A stretch of DNA of 61,366 nucleotides from Bacillota bacterium (GTDB taxonomy: Bacteria; Bacillota; Clostridia; Christensenellales; UMGS416). The number at the start of each line of letters is the position of its first letter. The stretch's first letter is position 1. Under the pieces are notes generated by a model. The model searched no databases. It was not told where the DNA came from and saw only the letters and a program-made list of their open reading frames with translations. This document shows, piece after piece, positions 8,924 through 17,104 of this stretch. The translations under genes were made by a program, and so were the position numbers. The stretch lies in contig JAEZSE010000008.1 of the NCBI GenBank assembly GCA_023421955.1, forward strand, positions 1 to 61,366. Reading direction: 5' to 3'.

Positions 8924-10513
8924 ATGCGAACCAGCAGAAGATCCGGATATGGGTATCAACCGATACGCATCACACCGCGCAGGAGGGTTCGTTTCCGACC
9001 CACGCCGCTGGCCGTTGCGCTTGCGACGGTGGTGTTTGTGGGTGTGGGCTTGGGTATTGCCGCGATATCGGGTGTGTTTTCCAGTGAGCCTTCCGGCGGC
9101 GGTAATGCATCAAAAAATCCTGTTGTTTCGCATGAAGGCAGGTTAGCCAGGGGCGTCACCGTGGATGGCGCCGATGTGAGCGGGTTATCCTGGGACGAGG
9201 CGAAAGTCAAGGTGGAAGAGGCCCAGAAGGCGCGCACAGCGGCGGTGTCTGTCACACTGGCCCGAGAGAATTACAAGGTGGTGTTCACAGGCGAGCATGT
9301 GGTTGTTTCCTACAACACCGAAGAAGTGCTCGGCCAGGCGCTAAAGGGCGGGGCGGGGCAATATGACACCGTGATGACCTGCGATCCCTCCGCCATCGAG
9401 CAGGATGTGCGGTTCTATGCCGAAACGCTCTATATTGCCCCCTTTGATGCGATGGTGACCGGATTTGACCCAACCAAGCCCGATGGGCAGAGGTTCACCT
9501 TTAGCGATGACCGGCCCGGCCAGAAAGTGGATGCTGACGCGCTTTGGGAGCAGGTGAAGCAGGCCTTTGCAACCGGTGCCTGGGGCCAGATCGACGTGGC
9601 GCCCGAAGTGCTGCCGGCCAAGGTCACCAAGGCGGTGCTGGAAGCAAACAGCAAGCTGGTGGTGCGCTACCAGAGCAAGATGAACGACCATTCCAAGGAA
9701 CGGCTTAACAACATCACGATTGCCGCCCAAACAGTGAGTAAGTTTTTGATCCTGCCCGGCGGAGAGTTTTCGTTCAACGGGGCTACCGGGGAGCGTACTG
9801 CCGCAAAAGGTTATGAGATCGCCCATGTGCTGAGCGCCGGTGTGGAAGACAACGGCCTGGCCGGTGGCGTATGCCAGGTGTCTGGCACGCTCTTCAACGC
9901 GGCGGCCCGTGCCAACTTGGAGATTGTGGCGCGCACACCACACTCTATCCCCTCGGCCTACCTGATCCGGGGGCAGGACGCCACGGTGGATTTCCCCAGC
10001 AAGGACTTGGTGATCCGCAACAACGGCGATACACCGGTGATCATTATGATCTTGGTGGACCAACAATCCCCCTGGAAGGTCACGGCTGAGATCTATGGCA
10101 AGCCTTTTGCGGCGGGGGAGACGATTGAGCTGGCCACTGTGGTGGATAAGGTGCTACCCAAGCTGGATACGATCCGCTATGAAGACAGCAACGCAATGCT
10201 CCCCGGCGAGACGAAAGTGATCCAGCCCCGAGACGGTGTTGTACTTTCTGTTTACAAGCTTTATAAAAGAAATGGCGTGGAGTACAAACGTGAAAAGCTA
10301 GACTCCATTACCTATAAAGCATATGGCACGGTGGTCCTTTATAACCCCAACGACCCCAAGCCCACCGGTCTGCCCACGGAGTCGCTGCCGCCAACACCAT
10401 CGGCCACTACAACACCCGACACCCCGGCGCCCACGCAGAAACCAGCCCAAGCCCCCACCCCCACGCCGGATACGCCGACCGAGCCGCCTGTGGAGCAAAC
10501 CACAGCACCATAG
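8924..10513 (+). CDS. VanW family cell-wall protein
   Basis: This 529-residue protein has a basic N-terminus and one transmembrane helix near residues 28-50. A peptidoglycan-binding-like region follows at about 75-225. The VanW domain, about 240-370, includes LPGGEFSFNGATGERTAAKG and GGVCQVSGTLFNAA. The C-terminal tail from about 480 is a Pro/Thr-rich linker. VanW domains occur near vancomycin-resistance genes and in many wall-associated proteins, but their activity is not defined. ATG 8924 follows TGGAGGGA; an upstream ATG at 8867 would add 19 residues with no ribosome binding site. The GGVCQVSGT Cys is conserved in the family. No van genes are nearby, so resistance should not be inferred. 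Confidence 0.87.
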   Translation: MRTSRRSGYGYQPIRITPRRRVRFRPTPLAVALATVVFVGVGLGIAAISGVFSSEPSGGGNASKNPVVSHEGRLARGVTVDGADVSGLSWDEAKVKVEEAQKARTAAVSVTLARENYKVVFTGEHVVVSYNTEEVLGQALKGGAGQYDTVMTCDPSAIEQDVRFYAETLYIAPFDAMVTGFDPTKPDGQRFTFSDDRPGQKVDADALWEQVKQAFATGAWGQIDVAPEVLPAKVTKAVLEANSKLVVRYQSKMNDHSKERLNNITIAAQTVSKFLILPGGEFSFNGATGERTAAKGYEIAHVLSAGVEDNGLAGGVCQVSGTLFNAAARANLEIVARTPHSIPSAYLIRGQDATVDFPSKDLVIRNNGDTPVIIMILVDQQSPWKVTAEIYGKPFAAGETIELATVVDKVLPKLDTIRYEDSNAMLPGETKVIQPRDGVVLSVYKLYKRNGVEYKREKLDSITYKAYGTVVLYNPNDPKPTGLPTESLPPTPSATTTPDTPAPTQKPAQAPTPTPDTPTEPPVEQTTAP

Positions 10514-10606
10514 GTGAAAGCACAAGAGAGTTTAATGGTTAGCTATTGCGGAATGTGCAGTATTATGGTTTAATTAGGATATCATCATTTATCTGGAGGT
10601 ATCATC

Positions 10607-10849
10607 ATGCAGACTGAAACCGTCGTGAGGCCCGTTTCAAGCAAAAGCCGCTTGGTTGCATTCTTGCTTGCATTCTTTCTGGGCTGGCTTGGCATTCATC
10701 GCTTCTATGTTGGGAAAACCGGCACAGGCGTGCTCTGGCTCTTAACTGCAGGTTTGCTTGGCGTTGGAGTGCTCGTGGATTGGATTATGATCCTCGTTGG
10801 CTCTTTCACCGACAAGGCTGGTCTGCCCGTCTCCAACTGGAATTCCTGA
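10607..10849 (+). CDS. TM2 domain protein, copy 1
   Basis: This small 80-residue membrane protein has a TM2 domain: helix one carrying FFLGWLGIHRFYVGK and helix two around residues 45-65, separated by a short Gly-rich turn. The LGxxGxHRFYxGK motif is diagnostic. It has a good ribosome binding site, CTGGAGG. It is the upstream member of a tandem pair sharing the VRPVSSKSR N-terminus and the FTDKAGLPVS C-terminus with the gene at 10925. Its own terminator follows. Function of bacterial TM2 proteins is unknown. Confidence 0.85.
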   Translation: MQTETVVRPVSSKSRLVAFLLAFFLGWLGIHRFYVGKTGTGVLWLLTAGLLGVGVLVDWIMILVGSFTDKAGLPVSNWNS

Positions 10850-10863
10850 TCAAGCTGCTCTTG

Positions 10864-10897
10864 AGCCGCTTCCGTGAGGAGGCGGCTTATTAATTTT
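10864..10897 (+). terminator. Intrinsic terminator between the TM2 genes
   Basis: The stem AGCCGCTTCC/GGAGGCGGCT (10 bp with one G-T pair) has a GTGA loop and is followed by TATTAATTTTT. It separates the two TM2 genes into partly independent units. Confidence 0.7.
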
Positions 10898-10924
10898 TCC
10901 AATATCATGTGGTGAGGTGAGTTG

Positions 10925-11152
10925 ATGCAAGTGCGTCCTGTTTCCAGCAAAAGCAGATTTGTCGCGTTCTTCCTCTGCCTGCTTCTGGGATGGATCGGTG
11001 TCCACCGGTTCTACGTGGGCAAAGTCGGCACTGGTTTTCTCTATTTCTTTACCGGCGGATTGCTGGCATTGGGCAACCTATTTGACCTGTTTATGATCCT
11101 GTTTGGGTCGTTTACAGACAAAGCCGGGTTGCCAGTGTCAAAGTGGTTCTAG
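10925..11152 (+). CDS. TM2 domain protein, copy 2
   Basis: This 75-residue paralogue of the preceding gene starts at ATG 10925, five bases after a GAGGTG ribosome binding site. It has the same architecture: N-terminal VRPVSSKSR, first helix with LLLGWIGVHRFYVGK, second helix with DLFMILFGSF, and the tail FTDKAGLPVSK. The strong similarity over the whole length points to local tandem duplication followed by divergence, mainly in the first helix and inter-helix turn. Confidence 0.85.
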   Translation: MQVRPVSSKSRFVAFFLCLLLGWIGVHRFYVGKVGTGFLYFFTGGLLALGNLFDLFMILFGSFTDKAGLPVSKWF

Positions 11153-11162
11153 CGAGATTATT

Positions 11163-11202
11163 GCAGAGCGCCTTCCCAATTTGGGAAGGCGCTCTGCTTT
11201 TT
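11163..11202 (+). terminator. Strong terminator after the TM2 pair
   Basis: A 17-bp perfect inverted repeat GCAGAGCGCCTTCCCAA/TTGGGAAGGCGCTCTGC at 11163-11197 is followed by TTTTTAT. It lies at the end of convergent genes and could also slow transcription from the other side, though that strand lacks a T-run. Confidence 0.88.
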
Positions 11203-11854
11203 ATATGAAGAAAAACATCATCATGAAATGGCACCAACTGCCAATCAGGATCAAAACATGAAACACTTCGTGGAACCCAAACCATTTGGCATCGCGGCCG
11301 GGCCATTTCAAGGCATAGATCACCGCGCCCAAGCTATAGGCGATGCCTCCGCCCAGCAGCCATAACAACCCGCCCGTTGGAATGGTGCGCAAGATCGGCA
11401 CGATGCAGACCACACAAGCCCAGCCCATCGCCACATAGCATGCGGTGTAGAGCCAGCGGGGGGCATGAAAAAACACCGCCTTCAGTACAATACCCAGCAC
11501 CGCGAACCCCCAGATGGCCCCCAACAGACTCCAGCCCCACGGGCCCCTGAGTGGGAGCAGGCAGATTGGGGTATAGGTGGCTGCGATCAACACAAAGATC
11601 ATGATGTGGTCGATTTTACGGAAAACCAGCATCGCCTTGTCTGAGAGATTCAAAAGGTGATAGATGCTGCTGGCGGAATAGAGCAGGATCAACCCCGCGC
11701 CAAACACGGAAAATCCGATGTAGCGCCAGACAGAGCTGTCGATTGCTATTGTTTTCATGAGCAGCGACACTATGGCAGCTACCGACAGCGCCACGCCGAG
11801 CACATGGAGGAAACCGCTGACAGGGTCTTTGAGCTTGCGTTTGGAGATGGACAT
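11201..11854 (-). CDS. Hemolysin III family (PAQR-like) membrane protein
   Basis: This 217-residue seven-helix protein belongs to the HlyIII/YqfA/PAQR superfamily. Conserved metal-site motifs are present: SSIYHL in the second helix region, KIDH before the third, and a C-terminal GFHEVFHVLILIG with the paired His residues. Family members are proposed membrane hydrolases. Haemolytic activity has been reported for few of them and cannot be assumed. The gene is alone on its strand, convergent with the TM2 pair. Confidence 0.88.
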   Translation of the reverse strand: MSISKRKLKDPVSGFLHVLGVALSVAAIVSLLMKTIAIDSSVWRYIGFSVFGAGLILLYSASSIYHLLNLSDKAMLVFRKIDHIMIFVLIAATYTPICLLPLRGPWGWSLLGAIWGFAVLGIVLKAVFFHAPRWLYTACYVAMGWACVVCIVPILRTIPTGGLLWLLGGGIAYSLGAVIYALKWPGRDAKWFGFHEVFHVLILIGSWCHFMMMFFFI

Positions 11855-11951
11855 GGAGCACCTTCAATATATGTAGTAAAGGAAACTATGTAACATAAAA
11901 CATGATACCACATAAATGTCTGAATGGAAACCATGGATTGCTGTGAACCTG

Positions 11952-11984
11952 AAAAAGAACGCCCCCACCGGGTGATGAGGGCGT
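11952..11984 (-). terminator. Intrinsic terminator after the FtsW-like gene
   Basis: On the minus strand ACGCCC and GGGCGT (plus positions 11979-11984 and 11959-11964) flank a 14-nt loop and are followed by TTCTTTTT. Confidence 0.75.
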
Positions 11985-11993
11985 GTTGGTTGT

Positions 11994-13292
11994 TCAGGCA
12001 GTCAAGTGGGGGTGGGAGTCTTGGTGCGGGCTTGAAACAGGGGAGAGGGTTGGTGCTTCGTTGTCTTTTCGGCGATATAGGCCTATCAGAATGCCAAACA
12101 TGGTTCCCAGAATCAATGATTGGGGCCAAACTTGCGAAAAGAAGGGCAGATTGGCAACCAGTAAGCCGGGTGTCACACCGAAATTCATCAGCAGATTCCA
12201 CATCACCTGCATCGTAACATAAGTGCAGATACCGATCGCTACCGCCCTGGAAGTTCGGTCTTGCAGCAGTAGCACAATCCGGTAAATCCGCCACAGCGCG
12301 ACAGCACAAATAGCGACGATGGACAAACCGGCGGCCAACCCATATTTCCACATAAACCCGATCAGGGCGTATTCGTCGAGGCTGCTGCCATACTGGTATA
12401 TATTTAATGAAGGTATACCAGCGCCGAACCATTGTAAACCTGCAACACGATATTTGATCTGCCAGTATTGCCATCCTGCCGATGTTTCGCCAGAAGAAAC
12501 AAACTCAATCCACGAGGAAGCTCTGTTACATGTGAAGCCACTGGTCATATACCATACAACCAACAAACCAATTACTGATAACAGAAGTATCACAAGTTTT
12601 TTATGTTTAATATCCAGCTGCCAAAGCATTGCCCACAGACAGACGAGGAAGGTGAGGGCCAGCATGGTGATGGGAATCATGAACATCAAGATTGTGCAGA
12701 CCAATACAGACCCCAGATAGAGGCTCAGACTCCCTTTTGTCCGAATTCTTGGAATCCATGATCCAAATGCAACCATCAATAGGGCAACGGGAACGTCGGT
12801 GATGAGGTTGTACCAATAGGTTGTTCTGAAGTCATACATCGTTTCGGTGAACGCCAGGGTGGTCAAGCCGCCAAACAATGCGAGGCAAACAACCAGCATG
12901 ATCCATTTGTTGCGGAGCAGCCGGTACACATTGATGAAGGCGAACAGCGCCATTGGAACCAATCCCACAATTGTGGCGCTAAGCAGCGTGATGGGTTGAT
13001 GATGTGCCAGCGCTGCCTGAAGCAAGCCCAACCCCATCAACCCTGCCAGAGCCCCGATCAACATCCAGTCATATCGTGGGCGATGAATTCGGTTGAGATC
13101 AATGCCGGTCTTAGCAGCATCGCCCATTTGAGCCACGGCTCTCTGTTCAGCCAGTTCGAGCGAATCGCCAGCATGTTGGAATGCATCCACATGCTCTTGC
13201 AGGTGACCACGCAGTTCTTCCCGCACAACGGGCTTTGCTGCCTTCCATTTGATCTGTGCGCATACCGTGTCCAAGTATTCCTCAATACGCAT
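11994..13292 (-). CDS. FtsW/RodA/SpoVE-like membrane protein with N-terminal permease prefix domain
   Basis: The 432-residue product starts at ATG 13292, 8 bases after GGAGG, inside the end of the PadR gene. Residues 1-75 form a soluble helical domain (MRIEEYLDTVCAQIKWK, EELRGHLQEHVD) of the permease-prefix/DUF1700 kind seen on PadR-linked membrane proteins. The remainder has about ten hydrophobic helices. The C-terminal stretch with GVTPGLLVANLPFFSQVW resembles the conserved end of SEDS glycosyltransferases (FtsW: TG(L/I)P(L/F)PFxSYGG), but the sequence is degenerate there. It may be a specialised SEDS relative rather than the main FtsW/RodA. The PadR overlap implies cotranscription and autorepressor-type control. 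Confidence 0.75.
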   Translation of the reverse strand: MRIEEYLDTVCAQIKWKAAKPVVREELRGHLQEHVDAFQHAGDSLELAEQRAVAQMGDAAKTGIDLNRIHRPRYDWMLIGALAGLMGLGLLQAALAHHQPITLLSATIVGLVPMALFAFINVYRLLRNKWIMLVVCLALFGGLTTLAFTETMYDFRTTYWYNLITDVPVALLMVAFGSWIPRIRTKGSLSLYLGSVLVCTILMFMIPITMLALTFLVCLWAMLWQLDIKHKKLVILLLSVIGLLVVWYMTSGFTCNRASSWIEFVSSGETSAGWQYWQIKYRVAGLQWFGAGIPSLNIYQYGSSLDEYALIGFMWKYGLAAGLSIVAICAVALWRIYRIVLLLQDRTSRAVAIGICTYVTMQVMWNLLMNFGVTPGLLVANLPFFSQVWPQSLILGTMFGILIGLYRRKDNEAPTLSPVSSPHQDSHPHLTA

Positions 13293-13617
13293 GGCTTTCA
13301 CCTCCCATCACGGCATCCACCGCATTGCGTGCCCGTTCCCATTCCTGCTGCTTCTCCCGCAAGGCTTTACCACCCTGAGGTGTCAGGGCATACACCTTGC
13401 GCTTGCGGTTGGTCTCACCCTCCCATTGGGCTGTCACAAGGCCATCATGCTCCAGCGAGTGCAGGATGGGGTAGAGGGTGCCCTCGTTCAAGGTGAACAC
13501 CCCGCTTGAGGCCACTTCAATTGTCTTGATGATCTCATAACCGTGCATGGGCCGCTGCGACAGCAGCCGCAACACCAACATGGGAGTCGAGCCTTTGATG
13601 GGTTCGTTCTTCTGCAT
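13282..13617 (-). CDS. PadR family transcriptional regulator
   Basis: This 111-residue protein contains a winged helix: HGYEIIKTIEVASSGVFTLNEGTLYPILHSLEHDGLVTAQWE. The EGTLYPxLHxLExxGL segment is diagnostic of PadR. The C-terminal helix, used for dimerisation, follows. AAGGAG lies 9 nt before ATG 13617. The downstream FtsW-like gene starts 11 nt before this gene ends. PadR proteins usually repress their own operon in response to an envelope or small-molecule signal, so this one probably controls the pair. Confidence 0.92.
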   Translation of the reverse strand: MQKNEPIKGSTPMLVLRLLSQRPMHGYEIIKTIEVASSGVFTLNEGTLYPILHSLEHDGLVTAQWEGETNRKRKVYALTPQGGKALREKQQEWERARNAVDAVMGGESHAY

Positions 13618-13699
13618 CAAGCATCACTCCTTAGGGGTCATATGCATATGATTGCTATGCATATTATCATAGCGTTTTGTATATGTCAACCCACCAACA

Positions 13700-13730
13700 C
13701 AAAAATACCCCTCCCACTGAGGGGGAGGGG
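13700..13730 (-). terminator. Intrinsic terminator of the acyl-CoA ligase unit
   Basis: Read on the minus strand, CCCCTCCC and GGGAGGGG (13723-13730 and 13708-13715) form an 8-bp GC-only stem followed by TATTTTTG. It lies 45 bp after the ligase stop. A G-rich tail on its 5' side (13731-13742) makes the block look like a repeat. Confidence 0.7.
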
Positions 13731-13774
13731 TTGGGGAGAGGGTTTTTGGTAGGCAGTAAGGGATCGATGCTGAG

Positions 13775-15427
13775 CTATTTCCCCGCATCCTTCGCCCGGA
13801 TCTCTGTCCTTCGAATCTTGCCGCTGATCGTCTTGGGCAGCTCCGGCACAAACTCAATCGCGCGGGGGTATTTGTAAGGCGCGGTGTGCGTCTTCACATA
13901 TTCTTGCAGCTCGTGGGCCAGCTCGTCGCTGGCCTGATACCCCTTAGCCAGCACCACGGTGGCTTTCACGACCTGGCCGCGCACCGGGTCCGGGATGCCG
14001 GTCACAGCGCACTCCATCACTGCCGGGTGCTCCATGATCACGCTTTCCACCTCGAAGGGCCCGATGCGGTAACCGGAGGACTTGATGATGTCATCCACGC
14101 GTCCCACATAGAAAATGTAGCCATCCTCATCGGCCCAGGCGGTGTCGCCGGTATGGTAGAGGCCGTCATGCCAGGCGTTGGTGGTGAGCTCCGCGTCATT
14201 GTAGTAACCCAGCATCATGCCCACCGGCACCCGTATGTCGGTGCGGATCGTGATTTCACCCACCTCGCCTGGAGCCACGTCGTGGCCCTGATCGTCCACA
14301 ATGTGCACGTCATATTGCGGCGAGGGCTTGCCCATGCTGCCGGGCTTGGGCTCCATCCAGGTGAACGTGCCGGCCAGCAGTGTGGTTTCAGTCTGGCCGA
14401 AGCCTTCCTTCACCTTCAAGCCTGTGATCTTCAGGAATTGGTTGTAGACCTCGGCGTTTAATGCCTCGCCGGCAGTCACGGCATACTTGAGGCTTGTGAG
14501 GTCAAACCGCGACAGATCCTGCTTGATGAGGAAGCGGTAGATTGTGGGCGGCGCGCAGAACGTGGTCACCTTGTATTGTGCGATGCGCTTGAGCATCTCT
14601 TCGGCGTTGAAGCGGTCAAAGTCATACACAAAGATTGCCGTTTCGCCCAGCCACTGGCCATACATCTTGCCCCACATGCTCTTGGCCCAGCCGGTCTCCG
14701 ACACGGTTAGGTGCAAACCGTCGGGCTGCACATTCTGCCAGTAGACTGCCGTCGGCACATGGCCCAGCGGGTAGAGGTAGTTGTGGGCCACCATTTTGGG
14801 CATTCCGGTGGTGCCGGAAGAGAAATACATCAGCATCATATCATTGTTTTTTGGCAACTCGGCGGGCTTTATGAAGGGGTCGGCCGCAGCCATGGCATTT
14901 TCATAACCGACCCAACCATTGCGCTCCCCACGCACCAGCACCTTCACCTGCACGGAGGGGCACTGCGCGGCAGCCACGTCCACCAATGAGGCAATCTGAC
15001 CATCAGCGGTGCAGATCACGGCCTTGATGGTAGCGGCGGTGAAACGGTAGGCCAGATCCTTTTCTAGCAACTGGTTTGTGGCGGGCACAGCCACCGCGCC
15101 GATCTTGCACAGGCCCAGAAAGCAGAACCAGAACTCATAATGCCGTTTTAGAATCAGCATCACGGGGTCGCCCTTCTTCACGCCCAGGCCCAGCAGCATG
15201 GAGGCTGCCCGGTCACTTTCGCGTTTGAGCTCCGCGAAGGTGATGAGCCTTTCACGGCCCTCGTCGTTGCACCACACCATTGCCAGCTTGTCTGGCTTGT
15301 CTGCCGCCAGGCGGTCGATCACATCATAGGCGAAATTGAAGCTTGTGAGCCCCTTTGCGGTGAAGCCCACCACCTCGCCCTTGGCATTGAAGGTTTCGTT
15401 GACAAATTCTTTGTATAGCAAGCTCAT
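13775..15427 (-). CDS. AMP-forming acyl-CoA synthetase (acetyl/medium-chain type)
   Basis: This 550-residue ANL-superfamily enzyme activates a carboxylic acid to acyl-AMP and then acyl-CoA. Visible motifs are the P-loop MYFSSGTTGMPKM, the substrate-pocket GWAKSMWG, the A5-like GFGQTETT, the ATP-binding YHTGDTAWADEDGYIFYVGRVDD and the C-terminal catalytic Lys in PKTISGKIRR. The GWAKSxWGxxYGQW segment is typical of medium-chain/MACS-type ligases rather than acetyl-CoA synthetase. It lies 43 bp after the XRE-cupin regulator gene, on the same strand and probably in one transcript. The exact acid is not predictable; short or branched acids would fit the fermentative context. Confidence 0.9.
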   Translation of the reverse strand: MSLLYKEFVNETFNAKGEVVGFTAKGLTSFNFAYDVIDRLAADKPDKLAMVWCNDEGRERLITFAELKRESDRAASMLLGLGVKKGDPVMLILKRHYEFWFCFLGLCKIGAVAVPATNQLLEKDLAYRFTAATIKAVICTADGQIASLVDVAAAQCPSVQVKVLVRGERNGWVGYENAMAAADPFIKPAELPKNNDMMLMYFSSGTTGMPKMVAHNYLYPLGHVPTAVYWQNVQPDGLHLTVSETGWAKSMWGKMYGQWLGETAIFVYDFDRFNAEEMLKRIAQYKVTTFCAPPTIYRFLIKQDLSRFDLTSLKYAVTAGEALNAEVYNQFLKITGLKVKEGFGQTETTLLAGTFTWMEPKPGSMGKPSPQYDVHIVDDQGHDVAPGEVGEITIRTDIRVPVGMMLGYYNDAELTTNAWHDGLYHTGDTAWADEDGYIFYVGRVDDIIKSSGYRIGPFEVESVIMEHPAVMECAVTGIPDPVRGQVVKATVVLAKGYQASDELAHELQEYVKTHTAPYKYPRAIEFVPELPKTISGKIRRTEIRAKDAGK

Positions 15428-15470
15428 ATGCGCTCAGCCTCTCCTTGGTGCTATAATCCCTGATTCCTGA

Positions 15471-16040
15471 TTACTGCTTCTGCATCACAACGGCCAAAAA
15501 TCGGCAGCCTTTGCTGTCTGCGGCCACCATGCCGTGGGGGCGGCCCGAGTCGTAATAGACGGCGTCGCCCTCTTCCAGCACAAACTCGTGCCCGTCGATT
15601 GCCATGCGCAGCGCGCCGGAAAGGATCAGGTCAAACTCCTGGCCCTCGTGGCTGTTGAGCGCGATGGGGCTATTGGCGGTGGTTTCGTCGAATTTGGCTT
15701 CTACAATAAAGGGTTCAGCCACGCGGTCGCGGAAGTGATAAGCCATATTCTGATACTGGAAACCTTGCCGGCGCTCCATGCCCAGGCCCTTGCCCTTTCG
15801 CACGATGGAAAACGAGGTGAGGGTTGGGCTGCGGCCAGTCAGCAGGTCTTCGATGTTCACGCGGAAGACCTTGGCGGCGTTGTAGAGGAATGTGAAAGAA
15901 AAGTCCCGCTGGCCGTTTTCATGCGCTAAATACTCCTCGGCGGAAATGCCGAGTTTGGCGGCTACGGCGGCGGGGGTGATGTCCAGGGCTTCCCGGAGGC
16001 CTTTCAGGCGCTCGGCGATTTCCTGCAGTTTTTCTGTCAT
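15471..16040 (-). CDS. XRE-cupin transcriptional regulator
   Basis: This 189-residue regulator has an N-terminal helix-turn-helix of the XRE class at about residues 8-65 and a C-terminal cupin at about 105-185 with NSHEGQEFDLILSG and a YYDSGRPHG metal-site segment. XRE-cupin proteins sense small molecules through the barrel and often sit directly upstream of AMP-binding ligases, as here. A promoter is recognisable at 16134-16163. Its likely role is to repress or activate this two-gene unit in response to the ligase substrate or product. Confidence 0.9.
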   Translation of the reverse strand: MTEKLQEIAERLKGLREALDITPAAVAAKLGISAEEYLAHENGQRDFSFTFLYNAAKVFRVNIEDLLTGRSPTLTSFSIVRKGKGLGMERRQGFQYQNMAYHFRDRVAEPFIVEAKFDETTANSPIALNSHEGQEFDLILSGALRMAIDGHEFVLEEGDAVYYDSGRPHGMVAADSKGCRFLAVVMQKQ

Positions 16041-16133
16041 AGGTGAATGCCTCCCTACCTCATTGGTTGTGGTTGTGTTTTGAGTTTGGGATTGGGTGGT
16101 TATTTTATGCGGGTGAGTTGGTTCGATTCGTTA

Positions 16134-16163
16134 ATTATAGGCGTGGCGGGTGAGGGGAGTCAA
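16134..16163 (-). promoter_or_regulatory. Promoter of the XRE-cupin/ligase unit
   Basis: Minus-strand TTGACT (plus 16158-16163) and a perfect TATAAT (plus 16134-16139) are separated by 18 bp, about 95 bp upstream of ATG 16040. Confidence 0.55.
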
Positions 16164-16414
16164 TGCGGGGGTTAAGGTAGAGTTCCGTTTTATTTTCCTT
16201 GTTGAGCAATAAGCTACTTTACCTGGCGGTTGATGATCACTCGGGTTATGGCTAAGTTGGCACTCATTAATCGTTTTAAAGTATCATTCTCGCTGAATGG
16301 CACTAAAAATAGTAGAAAACAAGATTAATAATTTATTCATCACATTTTGATCTTCCCGGTTTATAATACACACTGTATAAACAGACAATTCCTGAGCCAT
16401 ACGGAGGGATACCA
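16164..16414. other. AT-rich intergenic region before the two-component genes
   Basis: These 251 bp separate divergent units. A TATAAT at 16362-16367 is the best -10 candidate for the response-regulator operon, but no good -35 lies 16-18 bp upstream, which may mean activator dependence. I see no gene and no convincing repeat. Confidence 0.5.
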
Positions 16415-17104
16415 TTGAAGGAAACCATCGACATCCTGGTTGTGGACGATGACGAGAATATTTGCCAGCTTGTGCGTCTTTATCTGGAGAAGGAAGGCTT
16501 CTCCGTGGTCTGCGTACACAGCGGGCCGGAGGGCGTGAAGGCGTTTGAGCGGGTTGCGCCCAAGCTCATGGTGCTGGACATCATGCTGCCGGGGCTTTCA
16601 GGCTGGGAGGTCTGCCGCGAGATCCGTAAAACCAGCGCAATGCCCATCATCATGCTCACGGCCAAAGGTGAGACGTTTGACAAGGTGCTGGGGCTGGAGC
16701 TGGGTGCCGACGATTATATTGTAAAACCCTTTGAACCGCAGGAGCTGGTGGCCCGTGTGAAGGCGGTGATCCGCCGCACACAGCCCCGCGAGGAAGCCGC
16801 CGATGTGCTGGACTTCCAGGGCTTGAGGATCAACCGAACCAACTACACAGTGACGTTCGGCGGCGAATCCATGGAGCTGCCTCCCAAGGAAATGGAGCTG
16901 CTGTATTTTCTGGCTTCCCACGCCAACAAGGTCTACACCCGCGAGCAATTGCTGGAGCAGGTGTGGGGCTTTGACTATTTTGGCGACTCCCGTACAGTGG
17001 ATGTACATGTGAAGCGACTCAGGGAAAAGCTGATGAGCGATGACGACATGAACTGGAAGATCAAGACCGTGTGGGGGGTCGGCTACAAGTTTGAAGTTAA
17101 GTGA
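16415..17104 (+). CDS. OmpR/PhoB-family response regulator
   Basis: This 229-residue protein has an N-terminal receiver domain (acidic pocket DDD at 11-13, phospho-acceptor Asp55 in MVLDIMLP, Thr in MLTAKG, Lys in IVKPFEP) and a C-terminal winged helix. The helix carries the recognition segment YTREQLLEQVWGFDYFGDSRTVDVHVKRLREKL in two parts. The start is TTG 16415 behind CGGAGGGAT. It overlaps the histidine kinase gene by 14 bp, so the two are translationally coupled. The downstream htrA gene suggests an envelope-stress role of the CssR/WalR kind, but this is contextual. Confidence 0.93.
   Translation: MKETIDILVVDDDENICQLVRLYLEKEGFSVVCVHSGPEGVKAFERVAPKLMVLDIMLPGLSGWEVCREIRKTSAMPIIMLTAKGETFDKVLGLELGADDYIVKPFEPQELVARVKAVIRRTQPREEAADVLDFQGLRINRTNYTVTFGGESMELPPKEMELLYFLASHANKVYTREQLLEQVWGFDYFGDSRTVDVHVKRLREKLMSDDDMNWKIKTVWGVGYKFEVK

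Noticed and set aside
13700..13745. G/C-rich block that looks like a dispersed repeat
   Set aside because: On the minus strand it is a good intrinsic terminator for the acyl-CoA ligase unit. A G-rich stretch at about 32440-32510 resembles it only in base composition.
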